Positions 17,445-28,297 of a DNA stretch of 64,000 nucleotides are shown piece after piece (position 1 is the stretch's first letter; every line of letters starts with the position of its first letter). Under the pieces are notes generated by a model. That model worked only from the letters and a program-made list of their open reading frames with translations. It did not search any database and was not told the DNA's origin. The DNA comes from Burkholderiales bacterium 39-55-53 (GTDB taxonomy: Bacteria > Pseudomonadota > Gammaproteobacteria > Burkholderiales > Burkholderiaceae_C): positions 434,001-498,000 of the forward strand of contig NCJK01000001.1 in NCBI GenBank assembly GCA_002282445.1, written 5' to 3'. The translations under genes were made by a program, and so were the position numbers.

Positions 17445-17753
17445 TTAACCCTTGAGCGTGTTGAGTTCATCCACGTTGATGCTGGACTTCTCACGGAAGA
17501 TGTGAACCAGAATCGCCAAACCAATCGCAGACTCAGCAGCCGCCACGGTCAAGATGAAGAAAACAAAGATTTGGCCGTTCAAGTCGCCCAAATAGTGCGA
17601 GAACGCCACAAAGTTCATATTGACCGCGAGCAACATCAATTCCACTGCCATCAGCAACACGATGAGGTTCTTACGGTTCAAGAAAATTCCAACCACTGAG
17701 AGTGCGAACAAAATCGCGCCCAGCGTGAGGTAATGGCCTAGGGTAATACTCAT
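17445..17753 (-). CDS. nuoK: NADH-quinone oxidoreductase subunit K
   Basis: NuoK is a small MrpC-like subunit of the proton path next to the quinone site. The 102-residue protein has three membrane helices, with the conserved glutamates in [14 protein letters not shown] and [12 protein letters not shown]. Length is exactly typical. Its ATG overlaps the nuoJ stop (ATGA), so the two are probably translationally coupled. Confidence 0.97.
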   Translation of the reverse strand: MSITLGHYLTLGAILFALSVVGIFLNRKNLIVLLMAVELMLLAVNMNFVAFSHYLGDLNGQIFVFFILTVAAAESAIGLAILVHIFREKSSINVDELNTLKG

Positions 17754-18508
17754 GCTTTTGTCTCCTCAGCTGCAGGGGCAGGTGCTGCGGGCTTGACCGC
17801 ATCCATCTTGACCAGCGACACGCGGTCGCTGGCTTTGACGCGAACTTGATCAGCTGGGTTTTGGAACTTGCTGTCTTTACGCTTGCGCAGTGTCAAACCG
17901 ATGGCGGCAATCAAAGCCACCAACAAAATCAAGGCGGCCACTTGAACGGGGTACAAGTACTCGGTGTAGAGCAAGATGCCCAAGGATTTGGTGTTGGACT
18001 CTTGCGCCACCACCATATGGCCAACATCGGCTGCAGGTGCAGCAGACATCGCAGCTGATGCTGCATCCATAGCTGCAGAGCCAGCGTCAACAGGAGCGAC
18101 TGCCGTCACCGCTGCAGGCGATATGAGCTGAGCCTTCGCGGGTTGCTGTGGTTCATACACTCTGAAACCGCCTAACAAAACAGCGGCCAATTCCAAAGCA
18201 ATCACCGCACCCATCGTGGCTGCGAGTGGGAAATGCTTCCAGAACCCTTGGCGAATACTGTCATGGTTGATGTCAAGCATCATCACCACAAACAAGAACA
18301 AGACCATCACTGCGCCCACGTAAACGAGCACCAAAGCAATGGAGAGGAATTCTGCTTTGAGCAGCATCCAAATGCCAGATGCTTGGAAGAAAGCCAAGAC
18401 CAAGTACAGCGCTGCATGCACTGGGTTACGCGCCGTGATGACGCGGAATGCGGCAAACAGCAAGACTGCTGAAAACGCGTAAAAAAGAGCCGATTGAACG
18501 TCCATCAT
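17750..18508 (-). CDS. nuoJ: NADH-quinone oxidoreductase subunit J (extended)
   Basis: NuoJ is a membrane subunit whose third helix takes part in coupling quinone reduction to proton movement. Conserved features are [15 protein letters not shown], and [18 protein letters not shown], which contains the pi-bulge helix. The 252-residue product is well above the common length of about 180. An Ala/Pro-rich insertion (about residues 120-165) separates the fourth and fifth helices, and a charged Ala/Pro-rich tail follows about residue 208. ATGs at 18508 and 18505 are possible. It starts eight bases after nuoI. Confidence 0.95.
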   Translation of the reverse strand: MMDVQSALFYAFSAVLLFAAFRVITARNPVHAALYLVLAFFQASGIWMLLKAEFLSIALVLVYVGAVMVLFLFVVMMLDINHDSIRQGFWKHFPLAATMGAVIALELAAVLLGGFRVYEPQQPAKAQLISPAAVTAVAPVDAGSAAMDAASAAMSAAPAADVGHMVVAQESNTKSLGILLYTEYLYPVQVAALILLVALIAAIGLTLRKRKDSKFQNPADQVRVKASDRVSLVKMDAVKPAAPAPAAEETKA

Positions 18509-18516
18509 GAAATCTT

Positions 18517-19029
18517 TCAACGGTATTTGGCGTCAGCTGCCTTGTTGGCAGCAATTTCGGGTTCGTAGCGGTCACCCACGGCCAACAACATTTCTTTGGT
18601 GAAGTACAGGTCACCGCGTTTTTCGCCGTGGTACTCAAAGATGTGTGTTTCAACAATCGAGTCAACGGGACAGCTCTCTTCGCAGAAACCGCAGAAGATG
18701 CACTTGGTCAAATCGATGTCGTAGCGCGTGGTACGACGGCTACCGTCTTCGCGCTGGTCTGATTCGATGGTGATTGCCATCGCTGGGCACACAGCTTCGC
18801 AGAGTTTGCAAGCGATGCAACGCTCTTCGCCGTTTTCATAACGACGCAAAGCATGCAGACCGCGAAAGCGTGGAGACAACGGTGTCTTCTCTTCCGGGAA
18901 CTGAATGGTGATGCTGCTTGAAAACATGTACTTGCCGGTGAGGGCCATGCCTTTGAACAGCTCGATCAAGAGGAAGCTCGACAAAAAGTCGCGCAACGAG
19001 AAAGGAGCGGAATGTGTAGTTGTGGTCAT
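18517..19029 (-). CDS. nuoI: NADH-quinone oxidoreductase subunit I
   Basis: NuoI carries the two [4Fe-4S] clusters N6a and N6b that pass electrons toward cluster N2. The 170-residue protein has the two expected ferredoxin motifs, [12 protein letters not shown] and [12 protein letters not shown], and an N-terminal amphipathic helix ([13 protein letters not shown]) that docks on the membrane arm. Length and start are typical of the family. It lies 15 bp after nuoH and eight bases before nuoJ. Confidence 0.97.
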   Translation of the reverse strand: MTTTTHSAPFSLRDFLSSFLLIELFKGMALTGKYMFSSSITIQFPEEKTPLSPRFRGLHALRRYENGEERCIACKLCEAVCPAMAITIESDQREDGSRRTTRYDIDLTKCIFCGFCEESCPVDSIVETHIFEYHGEKRGDLYFTKEMLLAVGDRYEPEIAANKAADAKYR

Positions 19030-19044
19030 GGTATTTTTCCGGCC

Positions 19045-20127
19045 TTAGTTCCAGATATTCCAAGGTGTTTGGATCCAAACACCCACCACCAACAACCAGA
19101 TCAGGGTCAGTGGAATGAAAATCTTCCAACCCAAGCGCATGATCTGGTCATAGCGATAACGTGGGAACGTGGCACGCACCCACAAGAACATGGTCACGAC
19201 CACGAAGGTCTTGATGCCAAGCCAAATCCAGCCAGGGATCATGTTGAACAGTGCGTTATCGATGGGTGACAACCAACCGCCCAAGAACATGATGACGGTC
19301 AACATCGAAACCAAGATCATGTTGGCGTATTCAGCCAAGAAGAACATGGCGAAAGACATGCCCGAGTATTCGATCATGTGGCCGGCCACAATTTCAGATT
19401 CACCTTCCACCACGTCAAACGGGTGACGGTTGGTTTCGGCCAAACCAGAGATGAAGTAAATCAGGAACACGGGGAACAAAGGCAACCAGTTCCAAGACAA
19501 GAAGTTCAAACCTGCGTTGGCCATGCTGCCCTTGGCTTGGCTCATCACGATGTCAGTCATGTTCAAGCTGTTCGAGATCATCAAGACGATCACGAAGCAA
19601 AAGCCCATCGCGATTTCGTAGCTCACCATTTGGGCCGATGCGCGCATAGCGCCAATGAAAGCGTACTTGGAGTTGGATGCCCAACCCGCGATGATCACGC
19701 CGTACACCTCAAGCGAAGTGATGGCCATCAAGAACAGCAAACCGGCGTTGACGTTGGCCAAAGCCACATCAGGACCAAAAGGCACCACCGCCCATGCAGC
19801 CAGTGCTGGCATGATGGTCATGATGGGGCCCAAGAAGAACAAGCTGGTGGTTGCCTTGGTTGGAATGATGATTTCTTTGGTGAGCAACTTCAGCGCGTCA
19901 GCGATGGGTTGCAACAATCCACCAGGACCTGTGCGGTTAGGGCCTATACGGATTTGGGTGTAACCAATGGCTTTGCGTTCCCACAAAGTCAGGTAAGCCA
20001 CGCAACCCAGCAAAGGCAAGAGCACTGCCACGATTTTGATCAACGCCCAAAGCACAGGCCAAGCGATGGTGGTCCACCATGGATCAGCCAGCAAACCAAA
20101 GCCTGCGTTGTAAATGTTGTCAACCAT
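19045..20127 (-). CDS. nuoH: NADH-quinone oxidoreductase subunit H
   Basis: NuoH forms much of the quinone-binding chamber and the link between the peripheral and membrane arms. The 360-residue protein shows [19 protein letters not shown]-type sequence ([20 protein letters not shown]), [33 protein letters not shown] and [20 protein letters not shown], all diagnostic, with about eight membrane helices. The ATG at 20127 overlaps the nuoG TGA; a GTG one codon upstream is possible. A GGAGG ribosome-binding site precedes it. Confidence 0.97.
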   Translation of the reverse strand: MVDNIYNAGFGLLADPWWTTIAWPVLWALIKIVAVLLPLLGCVAYLTLWERKAIGYTQIRIGPNRTGPGGLLQPIADALKLLTKEIIIPTKATTSLFFLGPIMTIMPALAAWAVVPFGPDVALANVNAGLLFLMAITSLEVYGVIIAGWASNSKYAFIGAMRASAQMVSYEIAMGFCFVIVLMISNSLNMTDIVMSQAKGSMANAGLNFLSWNWLPLFPVFLIYFISGLAETNRHPFDVVEGESEIVAGHMIEYSGMSFAMFFLAEYANMILVSMLTVIMFLGGWLSPIDNALFNMIPGWIWLGIKTFVVVTMFLWVRATFPRYRYDQIMRLGWKIFIPLTLIWLLVVGVWIQTPWNIWN

Positions 20128-22250
20128 CACAGACCTCCTTGCGACTGGGCAGCAACCGCAGGTTGCTTCGCATCAGCGGTGAGTTGCAGCGATGGCGCGC
20201 GACGCACCAAGCTGTCGAGTTGGTAAATCGCCGCTGCAGCAGGCTGGCCTGTTGCTGGGCTCATGTCCACGCTTGCGGAGCAAGCGTTGGACAACAAGGC
20301 TTGTACGTCAGCGGGAATCGCTTGAACGCGAACTTCTTCGATGGTTTCGAATTCGAAGCCAGGCACGTGGAGCATGGAACCCAACACACGCAAGACTTTC
20401 CATGCAGGACGTGCCTCGCCCAAAGGCTTGACCACACCATGGAAGCTTTGTGCGCGACCTTCGGTATTGATGAACGTGCCAGCAGTCTCAGTGAAGGGCG
20501 AGATGGGCAACAGCACATCGCTGATGTCCATGTTGGCCTTGAAGGGAGACAAGGTGATGACCATTTCGGCTTGACCGATGGCTTGTGCAGCCGCAGCGCC
20601 ATTGGCAGCATCGAAAGCAGGTTCAGTGTTGAGCAACACCACCGCCTTCAAACCACCTGCCAACATTTGGCCTGCAGTTTGACCACCCGCTTTTGGCAAG
20701 GCCCCCACCACTTGTGCACCCACGGTGTTAGCCGCTTCGCCGAGGTAACCCACAGTCGCGCCAGTTTGTGCGCCGATCCAGTTGGCCAAGCTGAGCAAGC
20801 TAGACGCTTTGGCATGGTGTGCCGCTGCGTTGCCCAACAAAATGGCTTTGCGCTCACCGCCTGTCAATGACTTGGCGATGGCTTGTGCTTCTGCGCTGTT
20901 GGCGTTGCCCGCCACAGGGGCAGCAGTACCCGTGATAGCGCCCACAGCGGCTGCGATGTCAGCCAAGGCTTGCACCCAGTTGGCGGCATCTGCCACCAAG
21001 GTGTTGGCCACAGGCATGGCCCAATCGTAGGCTTGTGCGTTCAAGGCATTGACCTTGCCGCCGTTGCGCACCGCTTGGCGCAGACGTTGGGCCAACAAAG
21101 GTTGGTCTTTGCGGATGTTTGAGCCAATCACCAATGCACGTTGCAGTGTGGTGAGGGAAGCCACAGAAGTACCCAACCAACGGACTTTGCCATCAGTTTG
21201 GAAATCTGCAGCACGCAAACGTGTGTCGATGTTTTGGCTACCCAAACCACGCGTCAGATTGGCAGCCAAGAACAACTCTTCAGCCGTGCTGTGTGGACTG
21301 GCTAAAGTGCCGATGGCTTGTGGGCCATGCTGGGCTTTGACGCCTTGCAAGCCGTTGGCCACGTATTCGAGGGCAGTTTGCCAATCGACTTCTTTCCACT
21401 CGCCGCCTTGCTTGAGCATGGGCTTGGTCAAGCGGTCTGCGCTATCCAAAGCTTCGTAGCTGAAACGGTCGCGGTCAGCAATCCAGCATTCGTTGACGTC
21501 TTCGTTTTCCAAAGGCACGACACGCATGACTTTGTTGTTCTTGACTTGAACGATCAGGTTAGCACCTGTTGCATCGTGTGGGCTGACCGACTTGCGACGG
21601 CTCAACTCCCAAGTACGTGCGCTGTAACGGAATGGCTTGCTGGTCAACGCGCCCACGGGGCAGATGTCGATCATGTTGCCTGAGAGCTCGGAATCGACCG
21701 ACTGACCCACAAAGGTTTCAATCTGAGCGTGCTCACCACGGTGGGACATACCCAACTCCATGATGCCAGCCACTTCTTGCCCAAAGCGCACGCAGCGTGT
21801 GCATTGGATACAGCGGCTCATCTCTTGCATGCTCACCAAAGGACCCACGTCCTTGGGATTGACCACGCGTTTTTCTTCTTCGTAACGTGAAGTGGTACCA
21901 CCGTAGCCCACCGCCAAGTCTTGCAACTGGCACTCACCGCCTTGGTCGCAAATTGGGCAATCCAGTGGGTGGTTGATGAGCAAGAACTCCATCACCGACT
22001 GTTGGGCCTTGATGGCGCGTTCGCTCTTGGTGCGAACAATCATGCCTTGCGTCACGGGCGTGGCGCATGCGGGCATGGGCTTAGGAGCCTTCTCCACGTC
22101 GACCAAGCACATGCGGCAGTTGGCCGCGATGCTGAGTTTCTTGTGATAGCAGAAGTGCGGAATATAGGTGCCGGCCTTTTCAGCTGCATGCATGATCATG
22201 CAGCCTTCTTGGACGTCAACTTTTTTACCGTCGAGTTCGATTTCAATCAT
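20127..22250 (-). CDS. nuoG: NADH-quinone oxidoreductase subunit G
   Basis: NuoG is the large iron-sulfur subunit of the peripheral arm (about 707 residues). The N-terminal [2Fe-2S] ferredoxin domain has [15 protein letters not shown]. The His-liganded cluster is in [18 protein letters not shown], and another [4Fe-4S] cluster in [16 protein letters not shown]. The C-terminal part is a molybdopterin-oxidoreductase-like fold that no longer binds the cofactor in this family; it is Ala/Gly-rich here and the least conserved region. The start at 22250 (MIEIELDG) follows the family; the in-frame TTG further upstream would overlap nuoF. Confidence 0.96.
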   Translation of the reverse strand: MIEIELDGKKVDVQEGCMIMHAAEKAGTYIPHFCYHKKLSIAANCRMCLVDVEKAPKPMPACATPVTQGMIVRTKSERAIKAQQSVMEFLLINHPLDCPICDQGGECQLQDLAVGYGGTTSRYEEEKRVVNPKDVGPLVSMQEMSRCIQCTRCVRFGQEVAGIMELGMSHRGEHAQIETFVGQSVDSELSGNMIDICPVGALTSKPFRYSARTWELSRRKSVSPHDATGANLIVQVKNNKVMRVVPLENEDVNECWIADRDRFSYEALDSADRLTKPMLKQGGEWKEVDWQTALEYVANGLQGVKAQHGPQAIGTLASPHSTAEELFLAANLTRGLGSQNIDTRLRAADFQTDGKVRWLGTSVASLTTLQRALVIGSNIRKDQPLLAQRLRQAVRNGGKVNALNAQAYDWAMPVANTLVADAANWVQALADIAAAVGAITGTAAPVAGNANSAEAQAIAKSLTGGERKAILLGNAAAHHAKASSLLSLANWIGAQTGATVGYLGEAANTVGAQVVGALPKAGGQTAGQMLAGGLKAVVLLNTEPAFDAANGAAAAQAIGQAEMVITLSPFKANMDISDVLLPISPFTETAGTFINTEGRAQSFHGVVKPLGEARPAWKVLRVLGSMLHVPGFEFETIEEVRVQAIPADVQALLSNACSASVDMSPATGQPAAAAIYQLDSLVRRAPSLQLTADAKQPAVAAQSQGGL

Positions 22251-22264
22251 GGCACTTATCCGTG

Positions 22265-23620
22265 TCAAACGTAGGCAGCGACCGTGCAGGTCTTGTGCGT
22301 GATGTGGTGTTCAAATTCATGTCGGAAGTGCTTGATCATGCCGCGCACGGGCATGGCTGCTGCGTCTCCGAGGGCGCAAATCGTGCGGCCCATGATGTTC
22401 TCTGCCACGTTGTCGAGCAAAGCCAAGTCGCTTTCGCGGCCCTCACCACGCTCAATGCGGTCCACCATGCGCCACAACCAACCAGTACCTTCACGGCAAG
22501 GTGTGCATTGGCCGCATGACTCGTGCATGTAGAAGTAGCTCAAGCGCAGCAGGCTCTTGACCATGCAGCGTGAGTCGTCCAACACAATCACAGCACCTGA
22601 ACCCAACATTGAACCGCCGTCTTTGGCGATGCTGTCGTAATCCATGGTGAGCTTCATCATCAAGTCGCCAGGAACCACGGGCGAAGAAGAACCGCCAGGA
22701 ATCACAGCTTTGAGCTTGCGACCTTTGCGAACGCCACCCGCCAACTCCAACAATGTGGAGAACGGTGTGCCCATGGGCACTTCGTAGTTGCCAGGACGCT
22801 CGACATCACCGCTGACCGAGAAGATCTTGGTGCCGCCATTGTTAGGCTTGCCGCATTCGAGGTAAGCCTGACCACCGTTGTTGATGATCCAAGGCACTGC
22901 TGCGAATGTTTCGGTGTTGTTGATGGTGGTGGGCTTGCCGTACAAACCAAAGCTCGCGGGGAACGGTGGCTTGAAACGGGGTTGGCCTTTTTTGCCTTCG
23001 AGCGACTCGAGCAAAGCGGTTTCCTCGCCGCAGATGTAAGCGCCAAAACCGTGAGCCGCGTGCAACTGGAAGCTGAACGTCGACCCCAAGATGTTGTCAC
23101 CCAAGAAACCTGCTGCGCGGGCTTCTTCGAGGGCAGCTTCAAAACGCTCGTAGGTTTGGAAGATTTCGCCGTGGATGTAGTTGTAGCCCACGCTGATGCC
23201 CATGGCAAAAGCGGCGATGGCCATACCTTCAATCACGATGTGGGGGTTGTGTTGCAAGATCTCGCGGTCTTTGCAAGTACCGGGCTCGCCCTCGTCCGAG
23301 TTACAGACCAAGTACTTTTGGCCTGGGAACTGGCGAGGCATGAAGCTCCACTTCAAACCCGTTGGGAAACCCGCACCGCCGCGACCACGCAAACCTGATT
23401 CTTTGACGGTGGCGATAACTTCGTCTTGTGTCATGCCCGTGGTCAAGATCTTGCGAAGGGCTTGGTAACCGCCGCGTGCGACGTAGTCTTGCAGAGACCA
23501 GTTATTGCCATTCAAACCAGCCAAAATTTGTGGGCCGATGTGACGGTCGTGGAAACATGTTTCCGCTGCGGTCGTTTGGAATTGGGAGAGAACTTGTAAA
23601 GCTTGGCTAGAGGTAGTCAT
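22265..23620 (-). CDS. nuoF: NADH-quinone oxidoreductase subunit F
   Basis: NuoF binds NADH, FMN and cluster N3 and is the entry point for electrons. The 451-residue protein has the FMN/NADH glycine-rich motif [27 protein letters not shown], the region with [12 protein letters not shown], and the cluster ligands in [15 protein letters not shown]. The start at 23620 (MTTSSQAL) fits two bases after nuoE and matches family length. The frame is open upstream into nuoE but that extension is not used. Confidence 0.97.
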   Translation of the reverse strand: MTTSSQALQVLSQFQTTAAETCFHDRHIGPQILAGLNGNNWSLQDYVARGGYQALRKILTTGMTQDEVIATVKESGLRGRGGAGFPTGLKWSFMPRQFPGQKYLVCNSDEGEPGTCKDREILQHNPHIVIEGMAIAAFAMGISVGYNYIHGEIFQTYERFEAALEEARAAGFLGDNILGSTFSFQLHAAHGFGAYICGEETALLESLEGKKGQPRFKPPFPASFGLYGKPTTINNTETFAAVPWIINNGGQAYLECGKPNNGGTKIFSVSGDVERPGNYEVPMGTPFSTLLELAGGVRKGRKLKAVIPGGSSSPVVPGDLMMKLTMDYDSIAKDGGSMLGSGAVIVLDDSRCMVKSLLRLSYFYMHESCGQCTPCREGTGWLWRMVDRIERGEGRESDLALLDNVAENIMGRTICALGDAAAMPVRGMIKHFRHEFEHHITHKTCTVAAYV

Positions 23621-23622
23621 GC

Positions 23623-24138
23623 TTATTCCTTCACCGCGCGCAAGCCTGCGACCATTTGGTCGATCTTGTCGTCGCTCATGTAGCTGCACATGGTGCGGTC
23701 ATTCACCAACAACACAGGCGCGTCGGCGCAAGCGCCCATGCATTCGCCGGGTTGCACGGTGAACATGCCATCAGCGGTGGTTTCACCCACTTCAATGCCT
23801 AAGGTCTTCACCAAGTGCATCAAAGCGCCCTGCCCGTTGCGCAATTGGCAAGGCAGGTTGGTACACACGTTGATCTTGAACTTACCAACCGGTTGTTGGT
23901 TGTACATGTTGTAGAAGGTGGTCACTTCGTGCACAGCCATAGGGGCCATGCCGAGCAACTCAGCAATCACGCGTTCGCTTTCGGCACTGACGAAGCCCTG
24001 CTCTTGCTGGACGATGGCCAAACAAGCCATGACGGCAGATTGCTTCTGATCGTCTGGGTATTTGGCGACTTCACGCGCAAAACGCGCCTGAGCCTCGGCC
24101 GACAGCGGTGCGCTGTGGTGGGTGTTTACAGAACTCAT
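23623..24138 (-). CDS. nuoE: NADH-quinone oxidoreductase subunit E
   Basis: NuoE is a thioredoxin-fold [2Fe-2S] subunit (cluster N1a) that sits beside NuoF. The 171-residue protein has the four cysteine ligands in VCTNLPCQL and [17 protein letters not shown], preceded by a helical domain with [18 protein letters not shown]. The ATG overlaps the nuoD stop (ATGA), suggesting coupled translation. Length and spacing are typical. Confidence 0.97.
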   Translation of the reverse strand: MSSVNTHHSAPLSAEAQARFAREVAKYPDDQKQSAVMACLAIVQQEQGFVSAESERVIAELLGMAPMAVHEVTTFYNMYNQQPVGKFKINVCTNLPCQLRNGQGALMHLVKTLGIEVGETTADGMFTVQPGECMGACADAPVLLVNDRTMCSYMSDDKIDQMVAGLRAVKE

Positions 24139-25388
24139 CGGTCAATTTCCCCGAACACAATGTCCATCGTGCCAATCACCGCCACGGTGTCAGCGATCAT
24201 GTGGCCACGCGCCATTTCATCCATGGCCGCCAAGTGGGCAAAGCCAGGCGCGCGAATCTTCATACGGTAGGGCTTGTTGGCACCATCGCTCACTAGGTAG
24301 ATACCAAACTCACCTTTGGGATGCTCAACGGCGGCATAAGCCTCGCCTTCGGGCACGTGGAAGCCTTCTGTGAAGAGTTTGAAGTGGTGGATCAACTCTT
24401 CCATGTTGGACTTCATGCCTTCACGGCTAGGTGCAGCCACCTTGTGATTGTCCGTGATGACAGGGCCGGGGTTGACGCGCAACCAGTCCACACACTGCTT
24501 GATGATGCGGTTGGACTGACGCAACTCTTCAACGCGCACCAAATAGCGGTCGTAGCAGTCACCGGTTTTGCCCACAGGAATGTCGAAATCCATGCGGTCA
24601 TACACGTCATACGGCTGGTGCTTGCGCAAATCCCAAGCCACACCTGAACCGCGCAACATCGCACCTGTAAAACCAAGGTTTTTCGCGCGCTCTGGTGTGA
24701 CCACGCCAATACCAACAGTACGTTGCTTCCAAATGCGGTTGTCAGTAAGGAGTGTTTCGTACTCATCAACCAACTTGGGGAAGCGCTTGGTGAAATCGTC
24801 GATGAAGTCGAGCAAAGAGCCTGAACGGCTTTCGTTCAAACGCGCCACCGACTTGGCGTTACGCACCTTGCTGGCCTTGTACTGAGGCATGCTGTCTGGC
24901 AGGTCGCGATATACGCCGCCTGGACGGAAGTAAGCCGCGTGCATACGCGCACCAGACACGGCTTCGTACATGTCGAACAAGTCTTCACGTTCGCGGAAGC
25001 AGTAAATCAAGATGTTCATTGCGCCGCAGTCAAAACCGTGCGCGCCCAACCACAACAAGTGATTGAGTAAACGCGTGATTTCGGCATACATCACACGGAT
25101 GTACTGCGCACGTTCTGGCACCTCGATGCCCATCATTTTTTCGATGGCCAAGCAGTAGGCGTGCTCGTTACACATCATGGACACGTAGTCGAGACGGTCC
25201 ATGTACGGCAAAGATTGAATGTAGGTTTTGCTCTCGGCCAGTTTTTCAGTGGCGCGGTGCAACAGGCCAATATGAGGATCAGCGCGTTGAACCACTTCGC
25301 CGTCGAGTTCCAACACCAAACGCAGCACACCGTGTGCGGCAGGATGTTGAGGGCCCAAGTTCAGGGTGTAGTTCTTGATATCAGCCAT
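24135..25388 (-). CDS. nuoD: NADH-quinone oxidoreductase subunit D
   Basis: NuoD is the 49-kDa subunit that forms the quinone site with NuoB. The 417-residue protein contains [20 protein letters not shown] (with the quinone-contacting His pair), [31 protein letters not shown] and the C-terminal [19 protein letters not shown]. The start MADIKNYTL at 25388 overlaps nuoC by eight bases. nuoC and nuoD are separate here, unlike the fused NuoCD of E. coli, as expected for betaproteobacteria. Confidence 0.97.
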   Translation of the reverse strand: MADIKNYTLNLGPQHPAAHGVLRLVLELDGEVVQRADPHIGLLHRATEKLAESKTYIQSLPYMDRLDYVSMMCNEHAYCLAIEKMMGIEVPERAQYIRVMYAEITRLLNHLLWLGAHGFDCGAMNILIYCFREREDLFDMYEAVSGARMHAAYFRPGGVYRDLPDSMPQYKASKVRNAKSVARLNESRSGSLLDFIDDFTKRFPKLVDEYETLLTDNRIWKQRTVGIGVVTPERAKNLGFTGAMLRGSGVAWDLRKHQPYDVYDRMDFDIPVGKTGDCYDRYLVRVEELRQSNRIIKQCVDWLRVNPGPVITDNHKVAAPSREGMKSNMEELIHHFKLFTEGFHVPEGEAYAAVEHPKGEFGIYLVSDGANKPYRMKIRAPGFAHLAAMDEMARGHMIADTVAVIGTMDIVFGEIDR

Positions 25389-25995
25389 GGGTTGCACCGT
25401 AGTTGTCTTCACGAATGATGCGCGGCGTAATTTCGCGCAACTCAATGGTGACCGGTTGATAAACCACACGTTTTTGCTCTGCGTCGTAACGCATTTCAAC
25501 GTGACCAGTGGTGGGGAAATCTTTGCGGAAGGGATGACCCACAAAACCGTAATCCGTCAAGATACGGCGCAGATCCAAATGCCCTTCGAACACGATGCCA
25601 AACAGGTCAAACGCTTCGCGCTCAAACCAGTTGGCCGAGTTCCACAAATCATTGACAGACGCAACCATCGGAAGGTCTTCGCTCACAGCGAACACACGCA
25701 CACGCAAACGCCAGTTGTGCGTCACCGACAACAAATGATTGACCACTGCAAAACGTGGCACATCTGTGAACTTTGAATGGGCACCGTCTTTGTAGCCCGA
25801 GTAGTCAATGCCACACAAATCCATCAACTGCTCAAAACACAAACGCGAATCGTCACGCAAGGTTTGGCACACATCGTGGTAATCGGCAGCAGAGACCGTC
25901 AAAGTCAATTCGCCCAAGGCGGACTCGAGAAGCCTGATCTTGTCGCCCAGCACATCGTGCAAAGCCGCTTCAAGCGTTTGAATGGAATGACTCAT
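25381..25995 (-). CDS. nuoC: NADH-quinone oxidoreductase subunit C
   Basis: NuoC is the 30-kDa peripheral subunit that packs against NuoD. The 204-residue protein has the family signatures ERELFDLFGI-like ([17 protein letters not shown]), [20 protein letters not shown] and [15 protein letters not shown]. The start at 25995 is 24 bases after the nuoB stop. The overlap with nuoD implies coupled expression. Confidence 0.96.
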   Translation of the reverse strand: MSHSIQTLEAALHDVLGDKIRLLESALGELTLTVSAADYHDVCQTLRDDSRLCFEQLMDLCGIDYSGYKDGAHSKFTDVPRFAVVNHLLSVTHNWRLRVRVFAVSEDLPMVASVNDLWNSANWFEREAFDLFGIVFEGHLDLRRILTDYGFVGHPFRKDFPTTGHVEMRYDAEQKRVVYQPVTIELREITPRIIREDNYGATHG

Positions 25996-26019
25996 TTATC
26001 TTTCCTAGGGAATGCGCAA

Positions 26020-26496
26020 TCAGCGCGCAATGGTGTTTTCGCGGCGGATCTTGCTTTGCAATTGCAAGATGCCATAAAGCAAAGCTTCTGCTGTAGGCGG
26101 GCAACCCGGCACATACACATCCACCGGCACCACACGGTCACAACCGCGCACCACCGAGTAGCTGTAGTGGTAATAACCACCGCCGTTGGCGCACGACCCC
26201 ATGGACAGCACCCAACGTGGCTCAGACATTTGGTCGTAAACCTTACGCAGCGCGGGGGCCATCTTGTTGCACAACGTACCAGCCACGATCATCAAATCCG
26301 ATTGACGTGGGCTTGGACGGAACAACATGCCGAAACGGTCGATGTCATAGCGGGCAGCACCCGCATGCATCATCTCAACCGCACAACAAGCCAAACCGAA
26401 TGTCATAGGCCACAACGAGCCCGTCTTGGCCCAATTCACCACCGAGTCATACGATGTGGTGATAAAGCCTTCTTTGAAAACGCCTTCAAGTGACAT
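26020..26496 (-). CDS. nuoB: NADH-quinone oxidoreductase subunit B
   Basis: NuoB holds cluster N2, the last electron carrier before quinone. The 158-residue protein has the unusual adjacent cysteine pair in [13 protein letters not shown] and the other ligands in [16 protein letters not shown] and [16 protein letters not shown]. Length and order are normal for the family. It follows nuoA by 40 bp. Confidence 0.97.
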   Translation of the reverse strand: MSLEGVFKEGFITTSYDSVVNWAKTGSLWPMTFGLACCAVEMMHAGAARYDIDRFGMLFRPSPRQSDLMIVAGTLCNKMAPALRKVYDQMSEPRWVLSMGSCANGGGYYHYSYSVVRGCDRVVPVDVYVPGCPPTAEALLYGILQLQSKIRRENTIAR

Positions 26497-26536
26497 AGTT
26501 ATTCCTTATTCCCAATAGGTCAGAACGCCGATTGGG

Positions 26537-26896
26537 TTACTCCCAGTCGATGGCACCCTTGATCCACATGTAGGCGAAGCCTGCGACGAGGATGGCAAGG
26601 AAGATCATCATGTCGATGAAGCCAATGAAACCAATTTCCTTGAGCGCAACAGCCCAAGGGAACAAAAATGCGATTTCTAAGTCGAAAAGAATAAAAAGGA
26701 TGGCGATCAAGTAATAGCGCACATCGAACTTCATGCGAGCGTCTTCAAACGCTTCGAAGCCACATTCGTAGGGGGAGTTTTTTGCTTCGTCAGGACGACG
26801 AGGGCCAAGGAAGAAGCCAATGAGTTGCGGAGCTACCCCCACACCAAGGCCTACAAGGATGAATAGGAGGACGGGAAGGTATTGCTCTAAGCTCAT
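26537..26896 (-). CDS. nuoA: NADH-quinone oxidoreductase subunit A
   Basis: NuoA is a three-helix membrane subunit at the junction with the peripheral arm. The 119-residue protein contains the conserved [20 protein letters not shown] loop and [14 protein letters not shown]. It is the first nuo gene. The 86 bp between it and the tRNA-Leu gene on the same strand hold no clear terminator, so read-through from the tRNA/secG transcript is possible in addition to any local promoter. Confidence 0.97.
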   Translation of the reverse strand: MSLEQYLPVLLFILVGLGVGVAPQLIGFFLGPRRPDEAKNSPYECGFEAFEDARMKFDVRYYLIAILFILFDLEIAFLFPWAVALKEIGFIGFIDMMIFLAILVAGFAYMWIKGAIDWE

Positions 26897-26982
26897 CTCA
26901 ATCTCGCAGTATGACAGTCGATCACTAGTCAGCGAAGCTGCATAACTCTAGGATCACCAGAGTTGTGCAAACTTTGTTTGGA

Positions 26983-27067
26983 TGGTGCCGTCGGCGAGAC
27001 TCGAACTCGCACAGCTTTCGCCACTACCACCTCAAGATAGCGTGTCTACCAATTTCACCACGACGGC
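26983..27067 (-). tRNA. tRNA-Leu (anticodon GAG)
   Basis: An 85-nt cloverleaf can be drawn on the minus strand. The acceptor stem pairs GCCGTCG with CGACGGC and is followed by A and an encoded CCA end. The D-arm carries AATTGGTAGAC, and the anticodon stem CTATC/GGTAG encloses loop TTGAGGT (anticodon GAG, reading CUC/CUU). There is a long variable arm typical of class II tRNAs, and a T-arm with GTTCGAGTC. The position between secG and nuoA is a common betaproteobacterial arrangement. Confidence 0.97.
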
Positions 27068-27134
27068 TTTGGGGTTTTGTTCTATAAAAGCGAAGAGGTA
27101 TAACGCCTAAGAACAGCCTCGAAGTTTAACCCGA

Positions 27135-27167
27135 AAAGAGAGCCAAATGCTTCGAGGCATCTAGCTT
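27135..27167 (-). terminator. possible terminator hairpin after secG
   Basis: On the minus strand an imperfect hairpin (AGC..GATGC with GCAT..GCT around a six-base loop) is followed by CTCTTTTC. It lies between secG and tRNA-Leu. The stem is interrupted and the T-run weak, so it may only reduce transcription into the tRNA. Confidence 0.45.
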
Positions 27168-27174
27168 TTTAAGC

Positions 27175-27513
27175 TTATTTTGTGGGGATTTGCGCTGCAC
27201 CAGAAGCTGGCATTTCGGCAACAGGCGCAGGCGCAACTACAGCACCTTCAAGCACACTGCCAGTGCTCGCGGGACGCAAGTTTCCGAAGTACGCCAACGT
27301 CAAGGTACAGACAAAGAAAACTGCAGCCAACACACCTGTTGTGCGTGACAAAAAGTTTGCACCACCGCTGGCACCAAACAAGCTGCCAGAACTGCCACTA
27401 CCGAATGCAGCACCCATGTCAGCACCTTTGCCGTGCTGTACCAAGATCAAACCAATCATGCCCAGCGCAGACAGCAACTGGACCACTTGAACAATATTCA
27501 AAATCACACTCAT
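27175..27513 (-). CDS. secG: protein translocase subunit SecG
   Basis: SecG is the accessory membrane subunit of the SecYEG export channel. The 112-residue protein has two membrane helices, with the conserved cytoplasmic loop VQHGKGADMGAAFGSGSSGS between them and the family-typical FLSRTTGVLAAVFF second helix. A Pro/Ala-rich tail of about 35 residues follows. The start at 27513 (MSVILNIVQVVQLL) fits the family. It is 25 bp downstream of tpiA, an order found in many proteobacteria. Confidence 0.95.
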   Translation of the reverse strand: MSVILNIVQVVQLLSALGMIGLILVQHGKGADMGAAFGSGSSGSLFGASGGANFLSRTTGVLAAVFFVCTLTLAYFGNLRPASTGSVLEGAVVAPAPVAEMPASGAAQIPTK

Positions 27514-27538
27514 AAAAACTCCGAAAAAAATATTACTT

Positions 27539-28297
27539 TTAACGCGCTGCAGCCGCAATGATGGTCAAGAAATCTGCAGGCTTCAATGCAGCGCCACCAA
27601 TAAGACCGCCATCAATATCAGGTTGCGTCAGCAGTTCAGCAGCGTTCGCAGCATTCATGCTGCCACCGTACAAAATGTGGACGCGATCCGAGTGCTCTGT
27701 GGCTGCTTTGAGCTGAGCACGCAACACGGCATGCACAGCTTGCGCTTGTTCTGGCGAAGCTGTTTTGCCTGTGCCGATCGCCCAGACGGGTTCATAAGCC
27801 ACGACGATTTCACTGATGCAATGACCATTGGCATGAATCACAGCCGCCAACTGACGCTTGACCACTTCTTCGGTCTTACCAGCTTCACGTTCAGACAGTG
27901 TCTCACCCACACACACGATGGGCGTGATGCCAGCAGACAAAGCGCGTTGAGCCTTGGTGGCCACTTGCTCATCGGTTTCACCGTGGTACTGACGACGCTC
28001 AGAATGGCCGACGATGGCGTAACGCACCGCAAAGTCTTTCAACATGGCGGCAGAGGTTTCACCCGTGAAAGCGCCCTGCTCGTGCGCCGACACATCTTGC
28101 GAACCTAGGTCGATACCCGATCCCTTGACGAGTTGCTGCACTTGCGACAGATACGCCGCAGGCACGCACACCGCCACCTCCGCGTGCTTGCCACCTAAAG
28201 CCTGTGCCAAGCCTTGCTGCACACCGTGCACCAAGGCCTCGTTGGCAGCCAATCTGCCATTCATCTTCCAATTTCCCGCAATAAGTTTTTGCTTCAT
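27539..28297 (-). CDS. tpiA: triosephosphate isomerase
   Basis: TpiA interconverts dihydroxyacetone phosphate and glyceraldehyde 3-phosphate in glycolysis and gluconeogenesis. The 252-residue protein shows the active-site Lys in GNWKMNG, the electrophilic His in VGHSERRQ, the catalytic Glu in [13 protein letters not shown] and the phosphate-binding YGGS and GGLIGGAAL. Length is normal. Its ATG overlaps the TGA of the quinone oxidoreductase gene. Confidence 0.97.
   Translation of the reverse strand: MKQKLIAGNWKMNGRLAANEALVHGVQQGLAQALGGKHAEVAVCVPAAYLSQVQQLVKGSGIDLGSQDVSAHEQGAFTGETSAAMLKDFAVRYAIVGHSERRQYHGETDEQVATKAQRALSAGITPIVCVGETLSEREAGKTEEVVKRQLAAVIHANGHCISEIVVAYEPVWAIGTGKTASPEQAQAVHAVLRAQLKAATEHSDRVHILYGGSMNAANAAELLTQPDIDGGLIGGAALKPADFLTIIAAAAR

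Noticed and set aside
19378-20226. 282-codon frame antisense to nuoH and nuoG
   Set aside because: It covers diagnostic complex I motifs on the other strand; the translation is full of His, Gln and Arg and matches nothing.
24135-25544. Longer nuoD beginning upstream of MADIKNYTL
   Set aside because: The extra residues lie inside nuoC and do not resemble the NuoD family; the start at 25388 matches family length.
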